Positions 34,731 to 41,617 of a stretch of 44,260 nt of DNA are shown piece after piece. The first letter of the stretch is position 1. Every line of letters starts with the position of its first letter. The notes under the pieces are model-generated. The model made no database searches and was not told where the DNA came from. It saw nothing but the letters and a program-made list of their open reading frames with translations. A program made the translations under genes and the position numbers. Source of the stretch: Clostridiales bacterium (GTDB taxonomy: Bacteria > Bacillota > Clostridia > Saccharofermentanales > Saccharofermentanaceae); contig JAFWQC010000109.1 of the NCBI GenBank assembly GCA_017509245.1, positions 1-44,260 on the forward strand. Direction: 5' to 3'.

Positions 34731-34759
34731 TCGATAAGAAACTTACGGGGTGCTATAAT
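34731..34759 (+). promoter_or_regulatory. Promoter of the lipoprotein gene
   Basis: TCGATA (34731-34736), 17-base spacer, TATAAT (34754-34759) with TG one base before it. The gene starts 52 bases downstream. Confidence 0.6.
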
Positions 34760-34810
34760 CAAAAATGAGTGATAACATAGAACAATACTATGTAAAGGGA
34801 TAGAAAAAAT

Positions 34811-35698
34811 ATGAAAAAAGAACTGGCAGTAATACTTTCAGCATCGGTACTGGCACTATTGCTGTCTTCATGTAAAATCGACGGCGGCATTACCAATGGC
34901 AGCGGCAATGATGTTGACGACTGGACACACCCGACGATTTCGTCCGAGATGGTGCCCAGGGAGCCTTCACATGACCTTTCCAGAGTTGATGCAAGAGAGA
35001 CTTTCAGTGATTACTATTATCCCTCATACAGCAAGCCGTGGGGCGCTGAGCAGGATCTCAAGATGACCAGAGGTGACGTAAAGAGTTACTTCAGTTATTT
35101 TGTGCTCGATGGTAACGATCAGCAGATCAACACGAATCTGAATTATATTTCGACAATATCAAGACCGGGGGTAATGGTATACCCTGCTGATGAGAAGGGG
35201 TATGTTATCTATGAGGTTACTTATACCCAGACATTCCCGATAATCTCAACTACTGACGGCTACGGTTCATATTCGTTCTTTACTTATCACGGCGTAAGTT
35301 TTGTCGATTACTACACCGGAACCACATTCCCGTGCGTAAACCTGTCAACGCAGATCGACAGCTATGAGGTTACGGGTAATTACATCATTGACGGGCAGAC
35401 AAAGCATATCGCCTGCTACGAGTACCGTGAACAGCAGTTCCTCGACAGCGGGTATGTAACTGATGCAAACGGCAATTATGTTTCCCAGGAGACCATACAG
35501 CTGACTTCGACGGCATATTTCATCCTGCCTGAGGATTACGACGGACTTCTCATGTGTGTCTATGTGGCTGACGATACCAACAAACCTCTTTCCGAGGTCC
35601 TGGAAGACGATTCGCCTTATCTTATTGAGCCCGGTTATTTCAACGATACAGAGAATCCGGACGATTATGTATTCTTCGGAATCAACGCTCCCAAGTGA
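34811..35698 (+). CDS. Hypothetical lipoprotein
   Basis: A 295-residue exported protein. The signal peptide ends in the lipobox LLSSC (Cys near residue 21), followed by a Gly/Asn/Asp-rich stretch. The rest is rich in Tyr, Thr and aromatic residues and probably all beta. I recognise no family. AAGGGAT lies 11 bases before ATG 34811. It converges on scfB with 2 bases between the stops. Confidence 0.8.
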   Translation: MKKELAVILSASVLALLLSSCKIDGGITNGSGNDVDDWTHPTISSEMVPREPSHDLSRVDARETFSDYYYPSYSKPWGAEQDLKMTRGDVKSYFSYFVLDGNDQQINTNLNYISTISRPGVMVYPADEKGYVIYEVTYTQTFPIISTTDGYGSYSFFTYHGVSFVDYYTGTTFPCVNLSTQIDSYEVTGNYIIDGQTKHIACYEYREQQFLDSGYVTDANGNYVSQETIQLTSTAYFILPEDYDGLLMCVYVADDTNKPLSEVLEDDSPYLIEPGYFNDTENPDDYVFFGINAPK

Positions 35699-35700
35699 TC

Positions 35701-37077
35701 TTATTTTCCGGGCTGATCAAGTCCGGATGTCAGGAGCTTTACAGCGATCGCGCACTCTATCCTCTTGCGGAAGATATCACAGCCCATCTCATAGATGCCG
35801 TTGATATCACCTGAAGCATGGTAGGAGTTGGCAGCGCATCCGCCTGAACAGTAGAGCTTGGCCCAGCAGTCCTTACATTCCGGACGGCTGTAGGCGTTGC
35901 AGCAGGCGAACCTGTTCTGATACTCAAGATTTGTGACACCTTCGTAGATAGACCCCATCTTGTAGGCCTGGTCACCTACGAACTGATGGCAGGGATAGAG
36001 GTCGCCCCACGGAGTGACGGCGAGATATTCTGTTCCGGCGCCACATCCTGCGATCCTCTTGTAGATGCAGGGGCCGCATGTGAGATCTAACATATAGTGA
36101 TAGAAAGTGAAAGGTCTTCCTTCTTTATGACGCTGTACCATGAGCCTTGCGAGCTCTTCGTACTGCGCGAAAATAACCGGCAGGTCTTCCTTCGTGATCG
36201 CTGAAGGACTGGAAGGATCCGTAACGACAGGCTCCATTGAGAGCTCCGTGAATCCGAGATCCAGCATCTGCTTAATGTCGTTTACGAAGTCCGTGTTGAA
36301 GTGTGTGAAGGTGCCGCGCATGTAATAGCTGAGATTACCCCTCTTGGCAACAAACTTCTGGAAGTTCGGAACGATCTTATCGTATGATCCGTGCCCTGCG
36401 TAGTCGACTCTGAAGCGGTCGTTGACTTCCTTACGGCCGTCCAGAGAGAGGACGACATTATGCATTTCGCGATTAGCAAATTCTGTGACCTCATCGTTAA
36501 GCAGAACGCCGTTGGTCGTGAGAGTGAAGCGGATATTCTTGTTATGGAGCTTCTCCTGTTCGCGGCCGTATTCGACGAGCTTCTTGCAGACATCCCAGTT
36601 CATCAGGGGTTCGCCGCCGAAGAAGTCGATGTCGAGATTCTTGTGGAAACCTGAATTCTCAATGAGGAAATCGATTGCCCGCTTGCCGACCTCATAGCTC
36701 ATTATCGCGCGCTCGCCGTGGTACTTGCCCTGGCTTGCGAAGCAGTAGGAGCAGTTGAGGTTGCATGTGTGGGCAACGTGGAGGCACAAAGCCTTGATCT
36801 TGAAATTCTTCTTTCTGAAATCCCTGGCCAGGTACTCGTATTTGTCGGGAGCATAGAGCTTGCCGGCAGTCCTGAGGTCATCGATATCTGCGATGCACTC
36901 TTCGGCATCTTCCCTGGAGATGTTATGTTTGGCGATTGCCTTTTCGATAACCTCTTCAGCAGATAATGACTCATACCATTGGATCATGTCATAGGCGACG
37001 TCGTCGACCATGTGAATAGAACCCGAATAGCAGTCGAGCACGATGTTAAGACCTTCAAATTGATAGCAATGGATCAT
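35701..37077 (-). CDS. scfB: SCIFF peptide radical-SAM maturase
   Basis: A 458-residue radical SAM/SPASM enzyme that makes Cys-to-Thr thioether links in the SCIFF peptide. The N-terminal part resembles a peptide-binding RiPP recognition element. The SAM cluster motif CNLNCSYCFASQG is near residue 106. The C-terminal SPASM region binds extra iron-sulphur clusters (CGPC, GCGAGTEYLAVTPWGDLYPC, C-x2-C-x5-C-x3-C in CKDCWAKLYCSGGC). ATG 37077 follows GGGAG; an earlier ATG at 37095 sits right after the attenuator T-run without a ribosome site. It is downstream of scfA with a hairpin between. Confidence 0.95.
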   Translation of the reverse strand: MIHCYQFEGLNIVLDCYSGSIHMVDDVAYDMIQWYESLSAEEVIEKAIAKHNISREDAEECIADIDDLRTAGKLYAPDKYEYLARDFRKKNFKIKALCLHVAHTCNLNCSYCFASQGKYHGERAIMSYEVGKRAIDFLIENSGFHKNLDIDFFGGEPLMNWDVCKKLVEYGREQEKLHNKNIRFTLTTNGVLLNDEVTEFANREMHNVVLSLDGRKEVNDRFRVDYAGHGSYDKIVPNFQKFVAKRGNLSYYMRGTFTHFNTDFVNDIKQMLDLGFTELSMEPVVTDPSSPSAITKEDLPVIFAQYEELARLMVQRHKEGRPFTFYHYMLDLTCGPCIYKRIAGCGAGTEYLAVTPWGDLYPCHQFVGDQAYKMGSIYEGVTNLEYQNRFACCNAYSRPECKDCWAKLYCSGGCAANSYHASGDINGIYEMGCDIFRKRIECAIAVKLLTSGLDQPGK

Positions 37078-37093
37078 GTGTACTCCCGTTCTC

Positions 37094-37122
37094 ATAAAAA
37101 AGGTCCCACTTAAATGGGACCT
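37094..37122 (-). terminator. Attenuator-like terminator between scfA and scfB
   Basis: AGGTCCCA (37101-37108) and TGGGACCT (37115-37122) are perfect complements with a 6-base loop. On the minus strand TTTTTT follows. It should stop most transcripts after scfA, leaving more peptide than maturase. Confidence 0.8.
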
Positions 37123-37145
37123 AAAGTGTTTAAGCTAAACTCAGT

Positions 37146-37292
37146 TTATTTAGAAAGCTGCTCGCAAGGCTGATTAGCAACACCGCAGGATGTCTTGCAT
37201 GCAGACTGGCAAGATGTCTGGCACTCGCCGCATCCGCCTTCCTTAGCTGACTTCTCGAGATCTCTTGTCTCAATTGTAACGATTCTTGTCAT
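37146..37292 (-). CDS. scfA: SCIFF ribosomal peptide precursor
   Basis: A 48-residue peptide (MTRIVTIETRDLEKSAKEGG, then a Cys-rich core) with exactly six cysteines, at residues 21, 24, 28, 32, 36 and 43: the six-cysteines-in-forty-five pattern. The core TSCQSACKTSCG provides the Cys and Thr residues that the maturase links. AAGGGAG precedes ATG 37292. It lies directly upstream of scfB, the conserved arrangement in Clostridia. The function of the mature peptide is not established. Confidence 0.95.
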   Translation of the reverse strand: MTRIVTIETRDLEKSAKEGGCGECQTSCQSACKTSCGVANQPCEQLSK

Positions 37293-37349
37293 ATCAGTAA
37301 TCTCCCTTAGAATTTAATACGTGAATTATACTTTGTAGGGCCTATACAG

Positions 37350-38735
37350 TCAAGGCAGAACAGGGATCAGCCCCTTATAGGTGCGGCCCCCGCCAAGCAT
37401 AAGCTGAACATCACCCCTCGAAAGCACTCTTACTGTATCTTCCGATATGACTTCTCCGGGCATGACGAGCGGTATTCCCGGAGGGAAGCCGTAGATGAAT
37501 TCACCGGACACGCGCCCAATGGCATTTACGGGTTCAAGTTCCTCGCAGAGCAGGCGGTATTTGGATGCTTCCCTTAATGTCATAGCAAATCTCGGATAGG
37601 GTCTTGAGATGAACTGTGATTCGATGTAGCGGCCGTCCATGGCGTTGTCAGTCGCGATCACCGCATCGCAGAAGCGCTTTACGGATCCGGTAGTATCACC
37701 GATGCCGGTCATGGCTATGAGGTGTGACGGGAAGCCTGCTTCACACTCGATGTTGAATGTTCCTCTCAGGTACTCGAAAAGCATACTCCCCATGCCCATC
37801 AGAACAAACTTAGACCGCTCTCTTACCGGCGCTTCCCAGAGCCTGAAGTTACGCAGACCCGTAAGATTCTGCTCGGCATAGGTAATGGCATCCTCCCACG
37901 GCCTTAAGAGTTCAGGACCTTTGGCATTTATCTTTGCAAGGCACTTGGATACCTCACCCAAAAGCACATAAGAGGGACTGGAAGTCTCAAAGATATCAAG
38001 GCCCCTTCTGATAAGTGACTCACCGGCAGGGCAACCTTCCGCGCGGAGCATGACGGCTGTCTGAGTAGGGGCTGAGAGGGTCTTGTGAAGGCTCTTTATG
38101 ACGAGGTCGCCCTTTGAATCAGGACCGAAGAAACTGTCATCCAGACCCAGGTGAGCGCCGTGAGCGCAGTCGGTAATGAGCATCGCGTCATATTTTCTCG
38201 TGATCCTGAAGATCTCATCCGTATCAGACTGAACGCCCTCATATGTGGGCGATGTGATGATGACTGTCTTGATCGACGGGTCTCTTGCAAGGATACGGTC
38301 GATATCGGAAGGTGCAACGGGACCTGCAAAGGGCAGTCCCGCATCGAAAGCCGGCATTAACGGGACGATAGTAGAACCCGTAAGTTCGATCGCATTCCAG
38401 ACTGCAAGGTGACAATTCATGGCGGTCAGGATTTTCGCGCCCGGATTAAGAATGGAGGCGCTCCAGATCGCAGCGAGGATCAGGGCAGTCGAGCCGTTTA
38501 CGGAGAGAAAAGCATTTTCCGCTTTCCAGACCGATGCGGCGCAGTCTTCCATATCCTTAAGAAGTCCCGTGGGTGAGTGGAGATTGTCAAAGCCGCCGAT
38601 CTCGGTGATGTCCCGCATGAAAGATTGAGATACAAAGTCCGGATTGCGTTTGCCGCCCGGCATGTGCATCGGCAGAGGGTCTGTTCCCAAGTAGAGCTTC
38701 AGTGCTGCTCCGAGCCTGTCATTGTCGTATCTCAT
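37350..38735 (-). CDS. Orn/Lys/Arg decarboxylase family protein
   Basis: A 461-residue PLP enzyme of aminotransferase fold. The N-terminus HMPGGKRNPDF is the family start. The cofactor region has TSPTYEGVQSD, DCAHGAHLGL and the PLP Lys in KSLHKTLSAPTQ near residue 223; the C-terminal domain holds YGFPPGIPLVMPGE. It is of the short Bacillus-like SpeA/YaaO type. Substrate (Arg, Lys or Orn) is not resolved by sequence. GGAGG precedes ATG 38735. It is monocistronic on the minus strand; polyamine synthesis is the usual role. Confidence 0.93.
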   Translation of the reverse strand: MRYDNDRLGAALKLYLGTDPLPMHMPGGKRNPDFVSQSFMRDITEIGGFDNLHSPTGLLKDMEDCAASVWKAENAFLSVNGSTALILAAIWSASILNPGAKILTAMNCHLAVWNAIELTGSTIVPLMPAFDAGLPFAGPVAPSDIDRILARDPSIKTVIITSPTYEGVQSDTDEIFRITRKYDAMLITDCAHGAHLGLDDSFFGPDSKGDLVIKSLHKTLSAPTQTAVMLRAEGCPAGESLIRRGLDIFETSSPSYVLLGEVSKCLAKINAKGPELLRPWEDAITYAEQNLTGLRNFRLWEAPVRERSKFVLMGMGSMLFEYLRGTFNIECEAGFPSHLIAMTGIGDTTGSVKRFCDAVIATDNAMDGRYIESQFISRPYPRFAMTLREASKYRLLCEELEPVNAIGRVSGEFIYGFPPGIPLVMPGEVISEDTVRVLSRGDVQLMLGGGRTYKGLIPVLP

Positions 38736-38821
38736 AAGCCCGACCTCCTATGGTTACAAGTTAACACACTTATGAAATATAGAAAAGTTAAAGACGGGCT
38801 GCAGCCCCAGTAACCAGGCAA

Positions 38822-38853
38822 ACAAAAAAGTGGCTGCCAACCGGCAACCACCT
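38822..38853 (-). terminator. Terminator of the zinc-ribbon gene
   Basis: GTGGCTGCC (38830-38838) pairs with GGCAACCAC (38843-38851) with one mismatch. On the minus strand it is followed by a T-run from the A-tract at 38824-38829. Confidence 0.75.
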
Positions 38854-38881
38854 TAATGTGAAAGCTAAAAACTGATAAACC

Positions 38882-39727
38882 TCAGTTAGGGTTGATTACT
38901 GTAAAGCTGTAGCCTGATACAACATCTGAATCCTCATAGATCGACTTCTGCATCTGGAGCGCTGTCGAGAGGAGGAGTGTATAAGGTGAAAGCTTGCCGT
39001 CGAGGAGCTCAACGTCTGAACCGTAGCTGATAGCCTGAGCTTCATCATCTGAGAGCAGCATGTACTGTGAAACGAGGAAGAGGGATCTGACGCCGACCTT
39101 CATGTGAACGAGTTTGTTGTTGATGGAGTATGTAGGTGTAGAGCTGGATGAAGCACCGGTAAGTCTGCTGCTGAAAGAGAGACCCAAAGTGGATGTGCTG
39201 CCCAGAGAACTTGACTCTTCCTGAATGAAGAGAGGCTTGCCCTCGATACCGACCTTACCTACTTCGTGGAAGAGAGCGATGATGATAGCAGACTCTTCGT
39301 CGAGCTGAGGCATGATCGTATCCTTGATTCTGAGGAGCTGCTTGGCAACTGCTACGCTTCTGATAAGGAGACCCTTCTCACAAGCAAGAGGTCCCTTGAC
39401 TTCTGCGGGTGCTGTGAGCCAGGATGTTCTGTTCTCAAGGAAGTCGATGAAGTGATCAAATTCTGTCTTTCTCTTAACGATTGCTGCCTTGAGCTGATCA
39501 TAAAGAGCGTCAACGTTGTCCTTGTTTACTTCGATCATCGGCATAATGCCGGCGACCTTATCGGACTTGCCCGTAGCTGCTGCTGATACTGCTGCTGCCT
39601 GAGGTGATACTACTGCAGAATCTCCACCGCTTGCACCCTCATCTGCTGATGTGAATGTATACTTACACTTAGGGCATCTGATAGCCTGATTGGCAATGAC
39701 CATACCGCAATCGGGACATTTCTTCAT
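38882..39727 (-). CDS. Zinc-ribbon protein with HD-like motif
   Basis: A 281-residue protein. Residues 1-25 form a zinc ribbon (KKCPDCGMVIANQAIRCPKC). After an Ala/Ser-rich linker the helical body carries ALFHEVGKVG near residue 160, resembling the HD-domain L-F-H-D-x-G-K but with Glu for Asp, so a phosphohydrolase role is doubtful. A Ser/Thr-rich stretch follows. GGAGG precedes ATG 39727; a longer frame to 39772 has no ribosome site. Function unknown; such proteins may sense nucleotides or act as scaffolds. Confidence 0.7.
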   Translation of the reverse strand: MKKCPDCGMVIANQAIRCPKCKYTFTSADEGASGGDSAVVSPQAAAVSAAATGKSDKVAGIMPMIEVNKDNVDALYDQLKAAIVKRKTEFDHFIDFLENRTSWLTAPAEVKGPLACEKGLLIRSVAVAKQLLRIKDTIMPQLDEESAIIIALFHEVGKVGIEGKPLFIQEESSSLGSTSTLGLSFSSRLTGASSSSTPTYSINNKLVHMKVGVRSLFLVSQYMLLSDDEAQAISYGSDVELLDGKLSPYTLLLSTALQMQKSIYEDSDVVSGYSFTVINPN

Positions 39728-39878
39728 ACTTGTGACCTCCTGTATTGCGGATGTTAAAAAGATGACCCGCAAAGATAATTACAATTTATTTTACAACTTG
39801 GTTTTTACACTTTCAATAAGAAATGATTCTTTTATTAAAAAGTTATAGTCGTATTGCATAAAATTGTATCAAAAATAA

Positions 39879-39966
39879 AAGACACTGACGAGGGGGTGTC
39901 AGTGTCTTAAGGAGGGTGTTATGAAGTAAGGAACAATTACTTTGAACAACCATATCTTACCACCCT
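39879..39966. promoter_or_regulatory. Structured region upstream of the flavoprotein operon
   Basis: A perfect 11-bp stem (39879-39889 with 39898-39908) is followed on the minus strand by TTTTATTTTTG, so it could terminate leftward transcripts. Just right of it AGGGTG (39913-39918) pairs with CACCCT (39961-39966), and AAGTAA (39924-39929) with TTACTT (39937-39942). Within it lies GGAGG plus a three-codon frame, ATG AAG TAA. Confidence 0.45.
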
Positions 39967-40001
39967 GAATATTTACTTTAAGATTCAAAAAAGGCAAAAT
40001 A

Positions 40002-40301
40002 GTGGCAAAGGATTCGCGGAACAGGAGGATACCCGTTTTGACACTTGAAGGGCGGCTTTTTGTACAGAACAGAATGACCGAGATAAAAGAGGTCACGACC
40101 GAGAATACAGACTCCTCTTATTCCAAGTGCCTTGAAAAGGCTCTGGTCGAACTTTGCAGGCAGATGGACATACCCGTTCCAATGTGGATGAAGAAGAACA
40201 CCAGGGAATTTGCGGCTTTCGGACAGACGATATTCTTCCGTGAGCAGTATACAGAGAAGGTCAGATTTGACAGGTTCCAGATAAGGGTAATTGAAGCCTG
40301 A
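40002..40301 (+). CDS. Small conserved-looking hypothetical protein (99 aa)
   Basis: A 99-residue, Arg/Lys/Glu-rich cytosolic protein with PMWMKKNTREFAAFGQTIFF near residues 59-78 and no membrane segment or metal motif. I do not recognise a family. It starts at GTG 40002, seven bases after AAAGG, and its stop shares a base with the next start (TGATG), so it is translated together with the flavoprotein. That coupling suggests a shared or accessory role. Confidence 0.75.
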   Translation: MAKDSRNRRIPVLTLEGRLFVQNRMTEIKEVTTENTDSSYSKCLEKALVELCRQMDIPVPMWMKKNTREFAAFGQTIFFREQYTEKVRFDRFQIRVIEA

Positions 40302-41554
40302 TGAGAAATCGTATCGGAATAATCGGCGGCGGTGCAGCGGGCCTTTTTGCGGCATGTCAGCTCAATAGGCTCGGCGTATCAGAGAATGCTGATGTCACGC
40401 TCATCGAGAAGAACAATATCCCCGGCAAAAAGCTTACGCTCACGGGTCACGGGCGCTGCAATATCACCAACCGCAAGGAAGTTTCAAGACTTAAGGAAGG
40501 CTACCATGAAGCCTCCAATTTCATTTATCCCGCATTAATGGAATTCGGACCGGAAGATACGGTCAGTTTTTTCGAGAACGTGATCGGATTAAAGGTCAAG
40601 GAAGAGGACAACAACAGGATATTCCCTGTCTCTGACAGCGCAGTGAAAGTCAGGGATGCCCTTGTTTCTTATATTTCGGATTGCTCGAAAATCATATGCG
40701 GCGCGGAAGTGTCCTCCATAAGCATTAAGGACGGCTTTGAGGTCACAACTTCAAAAGGGCAGTACCATTTTGACCAGTTGATCCTCTCCTGCGGCGGAAG
40801 CTCTTTCCGCGAGACAGGATCTTCGGGAGACTCATACAGATTCGCAGGATCTCTCGGACATACCGTGATACCTGTAAGGGCGGCGCTGGCACCCGTTAAT
40901 GCGGATGACGGCTCTTTGGGCTTTTGCAGAGCGTTAAGCGGTGTATCGCTAGATGCGGACATCTCGCTTTACTGTGAAGGGAAGAAGACCGCGTCAATGT
41001 CAGGCGTGGTGCTTTTTGCAGGCTTCGGACTGACAGGTCCTTCTGTAATGGAGATATCAAGAGAGGTTCCTTCTGACATTGACGGAAAGGACGTTTATCT
41101 TGAGCTCGACCTCGTTCCCGGAACAAGCGATGAGGAGTTTGACAGAAAGCTTATTGATCTGATCGGCGGGCATCCTGATACGAAGATCGCAACTCTTTTG
41201 TCAGGCTTTATCCCGCAGTCAGCCGCTTCCGCAATAACTGAAAGGACCGGCTGCGAAGGCCTTTATGCGCAGGGCTTTCCGAAGGACAACCGCAAAAAGA
41301 TCTGCCGCGCGATGAAGCATCTCAGGATAGGATTGAAAGGCGCACCGGACCTTAATGCCGCTTATGTGACCAGAGGCGGAGTATCGCTTAAAGAGGTTGA
41401 CCGCAAGACCATGGAATCCAGGCGTGTGCCGGGACTTTACATAATCGGAGAGGCATTGGACATCGACGGCATCAGCGGCGGATATAATCTCCAGGCATGC
41501 ATGAGCGAAGCATATCTGGCTGCCAAAGCAATCCTGAGTAAAAAAATATGCTAA
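40301..41554 (+). CDS. FAD-dependent oxidoreductase (HI0933/BaiN/YhiN family)
   Basis: A 417-residue flavoprotein. The FAD-binding GIIGGGAAGLFAACQL is at residues 6-21, and GKKLTLTGHGRCNITN near 46-61 is the mark of the HI0933/BaiN family. The C-terminus carries a second FAD contact, GLYIIGEALDIDGISGGYNL. Members reduce unsaturated compounds, for instance bile acid intermediates, but most have no known substrate. Coupled to the 99-residue gene by TGATG. Confidence 0.93.
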   Translation: MRNRIGIIGGGAAGLFAACQLNRLGVSENADVTLIEKNNIPGKKLTLTGHGRCNITNRKEVSRLKEGYHEASNFIYPALMEFGPEDTVSFFENVIGLKVKEEDNNRIFPVSDSAVKVRDALVSYISDCSKIICGAEVSSISIKDGFEVTTSKGQYHFDQLILSCGGSSFRETGSSGDSYRFAGSLGHTVIPVRAALAPVNADDGSLGFCRALSGVSLDADISLYCEGKKTASMSGVVLFAGFGLTGPSVMEISREVPSDIDGKDVYLELDLVPGTSDEEFDRKLIDLIGGHPDTKIATLLSGFIPQSAASAITERTGCEGLYAQGFPKDNRKKICRAMKHLRIGLKGAPDLNAAYVTRGGVSLKEVDRKTMESRRVPGLYIIGEALDIDGISGGYNLQACMSEAYLAAKAILSKKIC

Positions 41555-41583
41555 ACCGCCAATAAGACTCGTTTAGCATATTT
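41544..41583. terminator. Bidirectional terminator
   Basis: AAATATGCTAAAC (41544-41556) and GTTTAGCATATTT (41571-41583) are perfect complements. TTTT follows on plus, and TTTTTTTAC on minus. It serves the flavoprotein gene and the convergent beta-helix gene, and it includes the flavoprotein stop codon. Confidence 0.85.
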
Positions 41584-41617
41584 TCAGATAAACAAAAAAC
41601 TTGATTTAACCGGCGCT

